A DNA stretch of 64,000 nucleotides from DATFVA01 sp963832715 (GCA_963832715.1 CAWHVB010000002.1:434001-498000); one strand, 5' to 3'; shown: positions 36,420 through 46,091, numbered from the stretch's first letter. A program made the numbers and translations. Notes: generated by a model not told the origin, from the letters alone.

Positions 36420-37043
36420 ATGAATAATCCCTGGTTGGAAATAGATATTTCAGATTATGTAAATCATATGAGCAGTCCTGAAGTCGGGCAATATCAGCTG
36501 ATCAATCAAAGTTTCAGGACAATACTTCAAAAGCGTAAACCCGGAAGTATTTTCGTTCCGGGATGTACTATAGGAAACGGTTTTGAGCATATTGAGTGGC
36601 AGAATGTGGAAAGGGTAACAGCGCTGGATATAAATCCGGATTTTTTGAACATACTCAAATCAAAGTTCCGAAATGAGGAGAAACTTGAAATTATATGTAT
36701 GGACTTTAATACCTTCATTTGCGATGAACGTCAGTATGATTTAATATTTTCCGCATTGTTTTTTGAATACGTTGATATACATTCAGTGCTAAAAAAATTC
36801 AGGGAAATGATGAACAAATCATCGGTACTCTTTTCTATCATCCAGCTTCCTGGTTTAAACCAGAGCAAGGTATCGAAGTCAAATTATATATCACTAAATA
36901 AACTAAGTCCTTATATTTCCCTTACAACCCCGGAAGAATTTATCGGGGAAATAAAAAAGGCAGGCCTGCAGATTAAACGGAGCACAAATAAAACTTTATC
37001 TAATGGAAAGACTTTCTTTCTTTCCGAATCTGTTTTAAAATAA
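36420..37043 (+). CDS. Class I SAM-dependent methyltransferase-like protein
   Basis: A 207-residue Rossmann protein. SIFVPGCTIGNGFEHIE stands at the SAM-binding motif I position, with TALDINPDFLNIL as the following acidic-end strand and IICMDFNTFICD/YDLIFSALFFEYV as motifs II-III. Motif I is PGCTIGNG instead of the usual xGxGxG, so SAM binding may be altered. No substrate is predictable. It is 16 bases upstream of the DUF3788-type gene and likely in one operon with it. Confidence 0.75.
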   Translation: MNNPWLEIDISDYVNHMSSPEVGQYQLINQSFRTILQKRKPGSIFVPGCTIGNGFEHIEWQNVERVTALDINPDFLNILKSKFRNEEKLEIICMDFNTFICDERQYDLIFSALFFEYVDIHSVLKKFREMMNKSSVLFSIIQLPGLNQSKVSKSNYISLNKLSPYISLTTPEEFIGEIKKAGLQIKRSTNKTLSNGKTFFLSESVLK

Positions 37044-37059
37044 ATTATGGGGAGATAAC

Positions 37060-37473
37060 GTGGAAAAACCCGTACTCTCTGATCCGGAACTGTTCCCGGA
37101 TGATGAAGTTGTATTTAATCATCTTGGTAAAACCAGGACACTCTGGAAAAAACTATTTGTATTCCTTAATGAAAATTTTCCGGATTTAACCGGGCAATGG
37201 AAATATTACAATGATGGAAAAAGCTGGCTGATGAGGGTGACATACAAATCAAAAACGATTTTCTGGCTTTCAGTGATCGAGGGTTCTTTCAGAACTACTT
37301 TTTATTATAATGACAAAGCAAGGAACCTGATATACGGTAGTTCAATAGACGATGCACTCAAAAACCAATTTAACACTAAATCCGGACTTCGGGCTATTAC
37401 GATTGTCTTTAAAGACAAGAATGATATAAAATCAGTAAATGAACTGATAAAAATCAAACTGGCGCTGAAATAG
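37060..37473 (+). CDS. DUF3788-like family protein
   Basis: A 137-residue cytosolic protein with the pattern TRTLWKKLFVFLNENFP, GQWKYYNDGKSWLMRVTYK, KTIFWLSVIEGSFRTTFYY typical of DUF3788, a family with a YdhR/SRPBCC-like or DUF1801-like fold and no known function. The GTG start at 37060 is preceded by GGGGAG. It shares an operon with the methyltransferase-like gene. Confidence 0.75.
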   Translation: MEKPVLSDPELFPDDEVVFNHLGKTRTLWKKLFVFLNENFPDLTGQWKYYNDGKSWLMRVTYKSKTIFWLSVIEGSFRTTFYYNDKARNLIYGSSIDDALKNQFNTKSGLRAITIVFKDKNDIKSVNELIKIKLALK

Positions 37474-37528
37474 GCAAGATTGCTGTTTGGAAAGATAGGA
37501 TTCTTTTCTTATCCGGCTATGTTTGTAA

Positions 37529-38167
37529 TTATTCCGGAGTTTTTACTAACACTCCATAGTCTGCTGCTTCTTTAAATAGCTGTTCAGCAAGGATGATATC
37601 ATCATCAATATTAAGTCCCGCTTCTGCTAATCCTCTTGCTATCCAGGTATTGCAAGTGTTGAATAAAGTGTAATATCCCCTTGCTTTATAAAAGATCACG
37701 CTTTCCCCCGAATGTTCACTTAATATTACCGGTCTATTCTGAACCATAAGATAAGTGCTGCTTATATAAAAGCACAAACTTTTAAATTGATTTTCGTTCA
37801 GAACAATCCGCTCAGCATAATCTGTATACCGGAGATAATCTTCGATACTCCGGGCGATGCCGGCTAACCTAAGCGTGCTTTCTGTCCTCATAAATAAAGC
37901 TTTTACAGCAAGATCGATATCGAACCCGGGATGCTGATAAAAATCCGCATCTCCCCAGCCCGCGTCGACATACCTGAAGTCTCTGAAATCTGCAATATTC
38001 CACAATGATGTGTCCACCTGATCTGTACGGAACACTATCCCTGTATGCCATCTGATTTTAACAAGGTAAATGACCTTTTCCGAATCTGCAGCAGGAAAGG
38101 ACAAATGGACAGACGGAAGCGAGGTCGTGTTCAGAATATAAAACACTATAGGGAATATCACTCCCAT
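37529..38167 (-). CDS. DUF2459 family secreted protein
   Basis: About 212 residues. The ATG at 38167 begins a signal sequence (MGVIFPIVFYILN); the frame extends upstream to a TTG at 38233, which would overlap the start of the divergent NUDIX gene. Family motifs KIRWHTGIVF, DAGWGDADFYQ and YKARGYYTLFNTCNTWIARGL match the DUF2459 family, which has a papain/NlpC-P60-like core with the Cys of TCNTW and the His of WHTG. The biochemical activity is unknown. Confidence 0.8.
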   Translation of the reverse strand: MGVIFPIVFYILNTTSLPSVHLSFPAADSEKVIYLVKIRWHTGIVFRTDQVDTSLWNIADFRDFRYVDAGWGDADFYQHPGFDIDLAVKALFMRTESTLRLAGIARSIEDYLRYTDYAERIVLNENQFKSLCFYISSTYLMVQNRPVILSEHSGESVIFYKARGYYTLFNTCNTWIARGLAEAGLNIDDDIILAEQLFKEAADYGVLVKTPE

Positions 38168-38249
38168 ATATTTTTTTCTTCCAAATCCTTTAAACTTCAC
38201 CTGAAATAAAATAAATTGAAATTTGTTTTGCAAAATTATGAGAGAGTTT

Positions 38250-38720
38250 ATGCCTGTTATAAGTGCGGGGCTGCTGATGTATCATAAATCAGGGAATGGA
38301 TTGAAATTATTTCTCGTTCATCCGGGCGGACCATTTTTCGCAAAAAAAGATGATGGTTACTGGGGGATCCCTAAAGGTCTTGCTGAGAAGGATGAAGAAG
38401 TCCTTCAGACAGCCATCCGTGAATTTGAGGAAGAGACAGGGATCAAATCAAAGGGAGATTACATTCCGCTCGGGATAACTTTACAGCGTAATAATAAGAT
38501 CGTCCATGCCTGGGCATTTGAATCTGACAATTCAGATCAGTTCGACATCGAATGCAACACATTCGAGATGGAATGGCCCCCCTCTTCCGGTAAAAAACAA
38601 AAGTTTCCCGAAGTTGACCGGGGTGAGTTTTTTAATGTAAGGGAAGCAAGAAAGAAAATTTATACAGCTCAGCAGGTTTTTATAGACAGGCTTCTTGAGA
38701 AGCTCAATCTCAGTGAATAA
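38250..38720 (+). CDS. NUDIX hydrolase
   Basis: A hydrolase for nucleoside-diphosphate-linked compounds. The Nudix box (GX5EX7REUXEEXGU) is complete, with IREFEEETGI as its core. WGIPKGLAEKDEEV precedes it, and the N-terminus PVISAGLLMYHKSG is usual in the group near MutT/Ap4A hydrolases. The ATG at 38250 is chosen; an ATG at 38238 and a TTG at 38223 are in frame upstream. It is followed by the asparaginase gene at 18 bases, probably one operon. Confidence 0.9.
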   Translation: MPVISAGLLMYHKSGNGLKLFLVHPGGPFFAKKDDGYWGIPKGLAEKDEEVLQTAIREFEEETGIKSKGDYIPLGITLQRNNKIVHAWAFESDNSDQFDIECNTFEMEWPPSSGKKQKFPEVDRGEFFNVREARKKIYTAQQVFIDRLLEKLNLSE

Positions 38721-38738
38721 TAATCCGAGGATTAAAAT

Positions 38739-39698
38739 ATGAAATACATTCTTTTATTCATCAGCTATTTAATTTTCTCACTGACTATTTCTGTGGAATC
38801 GACTGCACAGAACAAGGGAAAATATACTATTGTAATTCATGGCGGTGCAGGTACATTCGACAAATCTTTTAACGATTCATTAAAAACGGAGTATATGAAT
38901 TCTCTTAAAGAAGCTTTAACTATAGGACAGAAAATTCTTGAGAGCGGAGGAAGCAGTCTTGATGCAGTTGAAAAAGTTGTCAACTATCTTGAGAACGATC
39001 CTAAATTCAATGCAGGAAAAGGTGCTGTATTTACATCTGAAGGCACACACGAACTTGATGCTTCAATAATGGATGGATCCAACCTTTCGTGCGGAGCAGT
39101 TGCAGGCGTAAAGCATATAAAAAATCCCATCTCCCTGGCCAGGCTTGTAATGGAAAAAACAAAGCACGTTCTTCTCTGCGGGGAAGGAGCAGACAACTTC
39201 GGAAAGCAGATGAATGTCGAACATGTAGAAAATAATTATTTCGATACTCCCGCACGGCTCGAGCAGTATGAAAAAATTAAGGATTCAAAGCATGGAACCG
39301 TCGGCTGTGTAGCCCTTGATACACATGGAAACCTTGCTGCCGCCACATCAACAGGCGGCACCGGCTACAAGATGCCCGGGCGGGTCGGTGATTCTCCCAT
39401 TATCGGAGCAGGAACGTACGCTGATAATAATACCTGCGCTGTATCCTGCACCGGGGAAGGAGAATTATTCATAAAAAACGATATCGCATTTAACCTTAAT
39501 GCATTGATTGCTTATAAAAATATGTCACTTAAGGATGCTGCTGACGAACTAATATATAAAAAACTTAATAAGAATACCGGCGGACTAATATCAGTAGATA
39601 AAAACGGCAATTTTACAGCCCCATTTAATACTAACGGAATGCTCAGGGGAGTTGCAAATTCTGATGGACTGTTCGAGGTTGAAGTCTGGAAAAAATAA
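38739..39698 (+). CDS. Isoaspartyl peptidase / plant-type L-asparaginase (Ntn hydrolase)
   Basis: A 319-residue exported protein (signal peptide about 1-24, ending STAQ) of the N-terminal-nucleophile family. It is made as a precursor that autocleaves before the catalytic Thr of HGTVGCVALD (Thr187). Other motifs: VIHGGAGTF at the N-terminus, GAVFTSEGTHELDASIMDG, STGGTGYKMPGRVGDSPIIGAG with the substrate-binding residues, and CTGEGE. It removes isoaspartyl residues from peptides or hydrolyses asparagine; in the periplasm it probably serves peptide turnover. Confidence 0.93.
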   Translation: MKYILLFISYLIFSLTISVESTAQNKGKYTIVIHGGAGTFDKSFNDSLKTEYMNSLKEALTIGQKILESGGSSLDAVEKVVNYLENDPKFNAGKGAVFTSEGTHELDASIMDGSNLSCGAVAGVKHIKNPISLARLVMEKTKHVLLCGEGADNFGKQMNVEHVENNYFDTPARLEQYEKIKDSKHGTVGCVALDTHGNLAAATSTGGTGYKMPGRVGDSPIIGAGTYADNNTCAVSCTGEGELFIKNDIAFNLNALIAYKNMSLKDAADELIYKKLNKNTGGLISVDKNGNFTAPFNTNGMLRGVANSDGLFEVEVWKK

Positions 39699-39731
39699 TT
39701 TTTTATATTCAAGAATTAAAAAAGGAGTGTT

Positions 39732-40241
39732 ATGAATCTTCCCGAACCAAATGAATACGCAGAATTTTATTCAGGATACATAAAAGTAATCCCTCATGAT
39801 AATGCAATTAAACTCCTTGAAGATGGCAGAGATGAGCTTCAGTCATTAATCAGATCTTTACCTGAAGAGAGAGGCAGCTATTCATATGCGGAAGGCAAGT
39901 GGAGCATCAAGGAAGTGCTTGGTCATATTGCGGATGTCGAACGGGTACATTCGTACAGGGCAATGTGTTTTGCGAGAGGGGAATCTAAATCTTTACCGGG
40001 GTTTGAACAGGATGATTATGTAAGGGCGGCCGATTTCAATAAAAGATCACTGGATAGCCTGGCAGATGAATTAAAATTTTTAAGGAATGCAAATATCGCC
40101 TTGTTTAAGAGTTTCGACGAAGAAACCTTGATGAGGAAGGGTCTATCTAATAATTATGAATTCACAGTACGGGCCTATATATTTATAATTGCAGGTCATG
40201 AATTACACCATATGAAAATCTTAAAGGAGAGATACCTTTAA
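39732..40241 (+). CDS. DinB-family four-helix bundle protein
   Basis: A 169-residue DinB-superfamily protein, like the bacillithiol/mycothiol-dependent transferases. The metal-binding histidines lie in WSIKEVLGHIADVERVH and AGHELHHMKILKERY. Function unknown; some members transfer thiols or act in damage response. Follows the asparaginase gene by 33 bases on the same strand. Confidence 0.87.
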   Translation: MNLPEPNEYAEFYSGYIKVIPHDNAIKLLEDGRDELQSLIRSLPEERGSYSYAEGKWSIKEVLGHIADVERVHSYRAMCFARGESKSLPGFEQDDYVRAADFNKRSLDSLADELKFLRNANIALFKSFDEETLMRKGLSNNYEFTVRAYIFIIAGHELHHMKILKERYL

Positions 40242-40299
40242 ACAATTAAAAAATAGTCATTAACAATTCAGATTCAACGGGGGGCAATTGGAGGCAGAG

Positions 40300-41577
40300 T
40301 TAGATTACCTCATATATCTCTTTGAGAATTTTTTCAGTTGCACCGAGATTTTCTCTCACGTACTCTGCCGCTATTTTTCCTTTTTCTTTTCTGAGCGTCT
40401 CATTACCGAAGAATGTCCTTAGCTGCCGGTAAGCTTCTCTTTGGTTTCTGATAAGTATTCCTCCTCCCCGCTTTAATAATTCTCCGGACTCCTGTGAGTT
40501 ATCAATCCTGGGTCCGAATAAGACGGGCATACCATAAACCGCCGCTTCCAGGACATTATGAATGTTCTGCTTAAAACTACCTCCTACAAAAGCTACATCC
40601 GCATAAGCATAGAGAGTAAGGAGAATCCCGATCGAATCAACTATGATAATTCTTTCGTTCTTATAGGAATTAAGATGAGAAAACCTGATTGATTTCATTG
40701 TACCTGTCAATTCATTTTCAATCCTCTCAAGGTTTGCTATAGTCGGTTCGTGAGGCACAAGGATCATTATAATATCGCTGGTATATTTTGCCAGCTTCAC
40801 AAAAGCCGGAAGAATAACATTTTCATCCATATCCCATGTACTTCCAGCCACGAACACTTTTTTATTATTGAGCAAACCTTCCCTGATAATATTTTTTCCT
40901 TTTGCAGCAAGACTTTTTTCATAAACCCTGTCAAACCGGGTGTCCCCCACTGCTGTCAGCTTAACGTTCTCTATCTTAAAGTCCCGGAACCCCTCAACAT
41001 CCTGATCCGACACAGTAAGAATTCTCGTAACATCTCCGAACAGCAGTTTATGAAATGCTTTGATTACAGGAATTTTACGGGGTGAATTTTTCTTCATCGT
41101 TGCATCAACAATGAAACAGGGGATATTTCTTTTCTTCATTGCCCATATGTGATTCGGCCAGATATCATATCTCATCAGTATAGCAAGGTTCGGACGGACG
41201 ATTGAAATGAATCTCTCTGCATAGGCCATGCTGTCGAAAGGCAGGTATGATACAAGATCGGCATAGGGATATTTACGAGAGTTCTCGTAACCTGAGGGAG
41301 AAAAAAAAGTTATGAGGATATTTATTGCGGCATCTTTTTTTAATTCCTGAATAATAGGTTTTGCCTGTTCAAATTCCCCAAGTGAAGAAGAATGGAACCA
41401 GATAAGTTTTTTAGATTTGTCGAGAGATGCTGCATTAAGGATCAATTCCTCAAAAATTCTTTTTCTGCCTTTAATTCCTCTTTTAATTTTAGAATTGAAT
41501 ATTGCTCCAAGCTGAAGGAAAATATAAAGCGGTGGAATTATTAAAACGTTATATAGAATTATCCAGAGTGATTTCAT
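40300..41577 (-). CDS. waaA: 3-deoxy-D-manno-octulosonic acid transferase
   Basis: Adds Kdo to lipid A precursors at the inner membrane. The 425-residue GT30 enzyme has an N-terminal membrane anchor (LWIILYNVLIIPPLYIFLQL), FHSSSLGEFEQAKPII with the catalytic Glu, ILITFFSPSGYE and RYDIWPNHIWAMKKRN. The C-terminal nucleotide-binding lobe carries VAGSTWDMDE, LVPHEPTI and FVGGSFKQNIHNVLEAA. Its ATG overlaps the stop of the GT9 gene (TGATG), so the two LPS-core genes are translationally coupled. Confidence 0.95.
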   Translation of the reverse strand: MKSLWIILYNVLIIPPLYIFLQLGAIFNSKIKRGIKGRKRIFEELILNAASLDKSKKLIWFHSSSLGEFEQAKPIIQELKKDAAINILITFFSPSGYENSRKYPYADLVSYLPFDSMAYAERFISIVRPNLAILMRYDIWPNHIWAMKKRNIPCFIVDATMKKNSPRKIPVIKAFHKLLFGDVTRILTVSDQDVEGFRDFKIENVKLTAVGDTRFDRVYEKSLAAKGKNIIREGLLNNKKVFVAGSTWDMDENVILPAFVKLAKYTSDIIMILVPHEPTIANLERIENELTGTMKSIRFSHLNSYKNERIIIVDSIGILLTLYAYADVAFVGGSFKQNIHNVLEAAVYGMPVLFGPRIDNSQESGELLKRGGGILIRNQREAYRQLRTFFGNETLRKEKGKIAAEYVRENLGATEKILKEIYEVI

Positions 41578-42587
41578 CAGTTTTCTACAAGAGTCATTAG
41601 TGCTTTATATGCCTCATCAGGGGTAATTTCGAGCATACACTTGAAATGGCCCTTGGGACATCGTTCCCTTCCTATGTGAGAACAAGGCCTGCAAGTTAGG
41701 AATTTGTTTTCTAAAATTAAATTCCTGTTTTTATAAGGTGTAAAGCCGAATTCCTTAACCGTCGAACCGAAAAACGTAAGCACGGGAATACCAGATGCAC
41801 AGGCAGTATGCATCATACCGGAATCGTTGCAGACAACCGCAATACAACCTTTCATATCGGCAGCTGTCTGAAGGAGGTCATCTTTATTACAAAGGTTGAC
41901 GGCACCTGGAATCTTATCTGAAATTTCTGTGCACACAGCAAGGTCATCGCTGCCTCCAAGAAGGACTATCCGGTATCCCGCTTCTGACAGCTGAATTCCC
42001 AGTTTTTCGTAATATTCAGCAGGCCACATTTTTGTGAAATGCCGGGATCCGGGAGCGAAACCAACCAGGTTTTTGAAACCGGCAATAGCGGGTGAAGCAG
42101 TTTTATCTGTGTATAATTCAAGACCTTTTTCGTCAAGTGTGAGTCCCGATACTGTCAGAGCATACCTTTCGGGTATTCCCGGAGCATCTGTAAGTCTGTT
42201 GATCTTAAAATTGACAAAGAGAAATTTATCAACTGTTCTTTTATTAAAGACGTACTCTTTAGTATTGAGCGCTTTTCTTATTTCGGCTGAACGGAAATTA
42301 TTCTGAAGATCAATTACAGCATCATACCCATTTTCCTGTAATTCTGTAAGAAGTTTTGCGACCTTATCCTTTTCTCTGTTGTACAAAACCAGGCTAGATA
42401 TATGAGGGTTATGCACCAATGCATCCCGATACTGTGTTTTAACCGCAAAATCTATCCGGATATTCCCGAATTTCTCTTTAAGTGTTCTGATTAGGGGAGT
42501 AGCAAGGAGGATATCTCCGAGGGAACTAAGCCTGATTACAAGGATCTTTTTACCGGAAAAATCCGGTATATCAAATTCATTCTTCAT
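41577..42587 (-). CDS. Glycosyltransferase family 9 (heptosyltransferase-like)
   Basis: A GT-B fold GT9 enzyme of LPS core assembly, similar to ADP-heptose:LPS heptosyltransferases. Motifs: KKILVIRLSSLGDILLATPL at the N-terminus, NYDAVIDLQN-like QENGYDAVIDLQNNFRS, then the donor site VGFAPGSRHFTKMWPAEYY and VCNDSGMMHTACASGIPVLTFFGST. The exact sugar donor is uncertain. The ATG at 42587 is chosen over a TTG at 42608. Coupled to waaA by a four-base overlap. Confidence 0.9.
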   Translation of the reverse strand: MKNEFDIPDFSGKKILVIRLSSLGDILLATPLIRTLKEKFGNIRIDFAVKTQYRDALVHNPHISSLVLYNREKDKVAKLLTELQENGYDAVIDLQNNFRSAEIRKALNTKEYVFNKRTVDKFLFVNFKINRLTDAPGIPERYALTVSGLTLDEKGLELYTDKTASPAIAGFKNLVGFAPGSRHFTKMWPAEYYEKLGIQLSEAGYRIVLLGGSDDLAVCTEISDKIPGAVNLCNKDDLLQTAADMKGCIAVVCNDSGMMHTACASGIPVLTFFGSTVKEFGFTPYKNRNLILENKFLTCRPCSHIGRERCPKGHFKCMLEITPDEAYKALMTLVEN

Positions 42588-42608
42588 ATATCGGGTAAAT
42601 TTAAACAA

Positions 42609-42916
42609 AAAGCATTAATCTCTGAAATTGAGGAACTTAAAGGAAGAAGATTCCAAAGCATTAACCATTAAATGAGTTAATCCTGGCTCAAATTAGACGA
42701 TTCAGCAAATCGCTTTACGAGGGTTCTGGCTGCCCGTTTCAAATCCCTGACAGGTCTGACTACTATTTAGAGCCATGCGCTGTTTGGCTTTTAAGGAGTT
42801 GATGTGGATATTGAGCGATTCAGCGAATCGCTTTACAATATTAGTATGGTGCGGAATTTATTTGAGCTTTTTAATACTTCTGTTTATTTTTGTCCCGTCA
42901 CAAATATGGAACTTTA
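42609..42916. other. 308-bp intergenic region with two related palindromes
   Basis: Lies between the GT9 gene and the small gene at 42917 (divergent). It contains only the two GATTCAGC-centred palindromes listed at 42696-42836; otherwise no open frame or clear signal. Confidence 0.5.
42696..42836. repeat. Two related palindromes 118 bp apart in the GT9/42917 divergent promoter region
   Basis: 42814-42832 is a perfect inverted repeat, AGCGATTC-AGC-GAATCGCT. An imperfect copy, ACGATTC-AGC-AAATCGCT, lies at 42697-42713. Both are followed by TTAC, so they are also direct repeats. They could be operator sites or a dispersed palindromic element. Confidence 0.6.
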
Positions 42917-43183
42917 ATGACAACTTTAAATTCACCTGGAACAAATAAATTTCCCGATGATTCTGTTGAAAAACAGGTGTATAATATAGTAGATGGATTA
43001 AAAGAATACCTCCCGATCATGAACGACAGGAACCGGCTAGGTTTCTGCCTTTATAAGTATATGAAGGGAGAGGGAGATTCTCCGGAAGTAATCGTCAAGA
43101 CAAATAAACTCATACTTGAAGGTATTACTCCCGAAGAATTAGCTTCAAAAATCAGTACAGAGCTCGACAAAATTAAGAAATAA
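42917..43183 (+). CDS. Small protein of unknown function
   Basis: About 88 residues from the ATG at 42917 (TGGA upstream; the frame opens at a TTG at 42890). Soluble, helical, with KQVYNIVDGLKEYLPIMNDR and ILEGITPEELASKISTEL, a helix pair that may bind a partner. No family recognised. It faces fbp tail to tail with only four bases between. Confidence 0.68.
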   Translation: MTTLNSPGTNKFPDDSVEKQVYNIVDGLKEYLPIMNDRNRLGFCLYKYMKGEGDSPEVIVKTNKLILEGITPEELASKISTELDKIKK

Positions 43184-43187
43184 GATC

Positions 43188-44231
43188 TTATTTTCCCTGG
43201 GTTGAAAGTTCTTCTTTTTCTTTCTCCTCTTTTGCCATAAATGCTTCTACATCCTGCACATCGTGTTCACTGCCGATGAAGACCGGTGTTCGCTGATGAA
43301 GTTTTTCCGGCAGAATTTCGACAATTCTCTTTTTACCGTTTGAGGCTCTACCGCCGGCAGCTTCCACAATGAATGCCATAGGGTTGCATTCATAAAGTAA
43401 ACGTAATTTACCATTCGGGTGTCTCGAATCGGCCGGGTACATAAATATACCGCCATACAGGAGAGTACGGTGGATATCGGCAACCATTGACCCGATATAT
43501 CGTGTTGAATAAGGGCGCTCAGTCTCCTTATCATATTCCTGAAGGTATTTAATATATTTTTTCAGTCCCGGATGCCAGTAGAGATAATTACCTTCATTTA
43601 TACTATAGATTTTTCCCTTTTTAGGAATTTTTATGTCCTCGTGAGAAAGAAGGAATTCGCCGAATGAAGGATCGAGTGTAAAGCCATGGACACCGTGTCC
43701 GGCAGTATAAACCAGTATTGTACTGGAGCCGTAGACTATATAACCTGCAGCAACCTGTTTATATCCCGGCTGGAGAAGATCCTCAAGGGTACCGGGTTTA
43801 CCGTCTGCTGTTACTCTACGGTAGATTGAAAATATTGTGCCTATGCTTACATTAGCGTCGATATTGGAAGACCCATCGAGCGGATCAAATAACAATACAT
43901 ATTTCCCAAGATCAAATTCATGAGGAATATGCATTATATCTGCTTCTTCTTCGGATGCCATTACACAGAGGTGACCGCCATGATCCATTGCCCTGAAAAG
44001 CATGTCATGGGCAAAGATATCGAGCTTTTTTACCTGTTCGCCGTGAACATTGTTATCCCCAGTAAAACCAAGAATATCAACGAGGCCTGCCTTATTAACT
44101 TCAAGAGAAATTACTTTGGCAGCAAGTGAAAGATCGTGAAGTATATTTGATAATTCACCTGTTGCTTCAGGGTGCAGTTTCTCCTGCTCGATAATGAAGC
44201 GGGCCAGCGTCATAAATCTTAATTTTGACAT
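43188..44231 (-). CDS. fbp: Fructose-1,6-bisphosphatase class 1
   Basis: Hydrolyses fructose 1,6-bisphosphate in gluconeogenesis. The 347-residue protein shows the class I set: ASEEEADIM, VLLFDPLDGSSNIDANVSIG (Mg2+ site), YSINEGNY, STRYIGSMVADIHRTLLYGG and AFIVEAAGGRASNG. The C-terminal tail (EEKEKEELSTQGK) is charged and slightly longer than in E. coli. It lies at the end of a minus-strand group with the ABC exporter genes upstream. Confidence 0.96.
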   Translation of the reverse strand: MSKLRFMTLARFIIEQEKLHPEATGELSNILHDLSLAAKVISLEVNKAGLVDILGFTGDNNVHGEQVKKLDIFAHDMLFRAMDHGGHLCVMASEEEADIMHIPHEFDLGKYVLLFDPLDGSSNIDANVSIGTIFSIYRRVTADGKPGTLEDLLQPGYKQVAAGYIVYGSSTILVYTAGHGVHGFTLDPSFGEFLLSHEDIKIPKKGKIYSINEGNYLYWHPGLKKYIKYLQEYDKETERPYSTRYIGSMVADIHRTLLYGGIFMYPADSRHPNGKLRLLYECNPMAFIVEAAGGRASNGKKRIVEILPEKLHQRTPVFIGSEHDVQDVEAFMAKEEKEKEELSTQGK

Positions 44232-44266
44232 GATGTGCCTCTCCCGGTTATTTTTTGATGGTAGAA

Positions 44267-46060
44267 TTAAACAGCTCTATTAATCTCCTGATCTTTATAT
44301 TGAAGCTGGTATAATTTATAATAAATTCCCCTTTTTGCAAGCAGTTCCTGATGATTTCCGGTCTCCCGGATCTCCCCCTTATGCATAACTATTATTTTAT
44401 CGGCACTTTGAATGGTTGAAAGCCTGTGAGCTATCACAATGGCCGTCCTGCCGACCAGCAGTTTTTCTATCGCGCGCTGTATCAGAATTTCCGTTTCTGT
44501 ATCAACACTTGAAGTTGCTTCATCAAGTACAAGGATTTTAGGATCATAAGCAAGCGCCCTGGCAAATGATATAAGCTGTTTCTGTCCCACACTTAAGGTA
44601 GAACCCCGTTCTTTAACTTCTTCATCGTATTTGTCAGGCAGAAGGTCAATAAACTTATCGGCGCCTACCAGTTTTGCAGCGTCCACAATCTTTTCAATGC
44701 TGATATCATCATTATTCATATTAATGTTCGTCTTAATAGTACCGGAAAACAGGAAAACATCCTGCAGAACGATTGAAATATATTTCCTGAGTTCCCTCTT
44801 GTCTATCGTCCTGATATCAATTCCATCAAGGAGGATGGAGCCCTTCTGAATATCGTAGAAACGGCTGAGTATATTAATTATACTCGTTTTTCCTGCTCCC
44901 GTATGCCCTACAATAGCTATGGTTTGCCCCGGCTCGGTAGTGAATGAAATATTTTTCAGGACGTAGTCGTCATCATTATACGCGAAACAAACATCCTTAA
45001 ATTCAATCCTGCCTTTTACTTTTTCAAGCTTAACAGGATTGTCGGGATTTTTTACAAAAGTCTGATTATCAAGCAGTTTAAATATTCTTTCCGATGATGC
45101 CATGGCAGTCTGCATTATATTATATTTTTCTGAGAGATCTCTTATCGGCCTGAAGAACATTTCAGTGAACTGCAGAAAAGCGAATATTGTTCCGATAGTT
45201 AACGCGCTATGGATTATTTCACCGCCCCCATACCATATTATCAAGCCGATGGCGATCGAACTTAATATTTCCACGCCGGGGTAAAACAAAGCATAATACA
45301 ATACGGATTTAATATTTGCACCGCGGTAGTCTGCGTTTATTGAAAGGAACCTCTTAAGCTCATCCTTTTCTTTCCTGAAGATCTGAACCACATTGATTCC
45401 AGTTACATGCTCCTGCATATAGGAGTTGAGCCTGGCAAGGTGAAGTCTTACATCCCTGTAGCTTTCGCGCGCTTTCTTTCTGAAAAGGAACGTTCCATAA
45501 ATTAAAACAGGGAAAACGGAAAGGGTTACAAGCGATAGTTTAACGTCCATGTAGAACATGAAAACGAGAATCCAGACAATATTGAATATATCACTGAAGA
45601 TCATAACAATACCGGATGAGAACAGTTCACTTAAAGCTTCCACATCATTGGTTGTTCTTGTAACTATCCTCCCTATCGGCGTCCTGTCGAAAAATTTAAG
45701 TGCGAGCTTCTGAGTATGTTCGAAAAGCTGAATACGCAGATCGTACAAGGTTTTCTGACCGAGGTACTGTGTGAAATATGTAAGGAAATATTGTATAACT
45801 GCCTGGAAAAGAAGCACTCCCAGCAATATCAGACTTATAACAAGAAGTCCATGATAATCCGATTTAGTTATGTACTGATCAACCGCAACCTTTGTGAGAT
45901 AAGGCCGCAGGGGGATCAGGGCAGCTACAACAATATTCATCAATATCGCAAAAATGACATACTTCCTGTACGGTTTAATATACCCAAGAAGACGCTTCAT
46001 TAATTTCGAATCGTACGCCTTGCCTAATACTTCTTCTTCACTTTTATAATCGTTAGCCAT
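44267..46060 (-). CDS. ABC exporter half-transporter, subunit with intact ATP site
   Basis: A 597-residue type-IV ABC half-transporter (MdlB/LmrA-like): six transmembrane helices at about 30-310 and a nucleotide-binding domain from about 345. The Walker A motif is GHTGAGKTS and Walker B is ILVLDEATSS with the catalytic Glu. The signature is LSVGQ instead of LSGGQ, and the switch His is in VIAHRLS. Its upstream neighbour on the same strand (46092-47840) is the partner, 31 bases away. Together they should form a heterodimer that exports lipids, drugs or peptides; the substrate is unknown. Confidence 0.92.
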   Translation of the reverse strand: MANDYKSEEEVLGKAYDSKLMKRLLGYIKPYRKYVIFAILMNIVVAALIPLRPYLTKVAVDQYITKSDYHGLLVISLILLGVLLFQAVIQYFLTYFTQYLGQKTLYDLRIQLFEHTQKLALKFFDRTPIGRIVTRTTNDVEALSELFSSGIVMIFSDIFNIVWILVFMFYMDVKLSLVTLSVFPVLIYGTFLFRKKARESYRDVRLHLARLNSYMQEHVTGINVVQIFRKEKDELKRFLSINADYRGANIKSVLYYALFYPGVEILSSIAIGLIIWYGGGEIIHSALTIGTIFAFLQFTEMFFRPIRDLSEKYNIMQTAMASSERIFKLLDNQTFVKNPDNPVKLEKVKGRIEFKDVCFAYNDDDYVLKNISFTTEPGQTIAIVGHTGAGKTSIINILSRFYDIQKGSILLDGIDIRTIDKRELRKYISIVLQDVFLFSGTIKTNINMNNDDISIEKIVDAAKLVGADKFIDLLPDKYDEEVKERGSTLSVGQKQLISFARALAYDPKILVLDEATSSVDTETEILIQRAIEKLLVGRTAIVIAHRLSTIQSADKIIVMHKGEIRETGNHQELLAKRGIYYKLYQLQYKDQEINRAV

Positions 46061-46091
46061 ATTTGTATTCCGGTTTCAGATTCAAGTAAGT

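Noticed and set aside
42034..42306. Plus-strand frame of 90 codons
   Set aside because: It is antisense to the GT9 gene and shows no family features.
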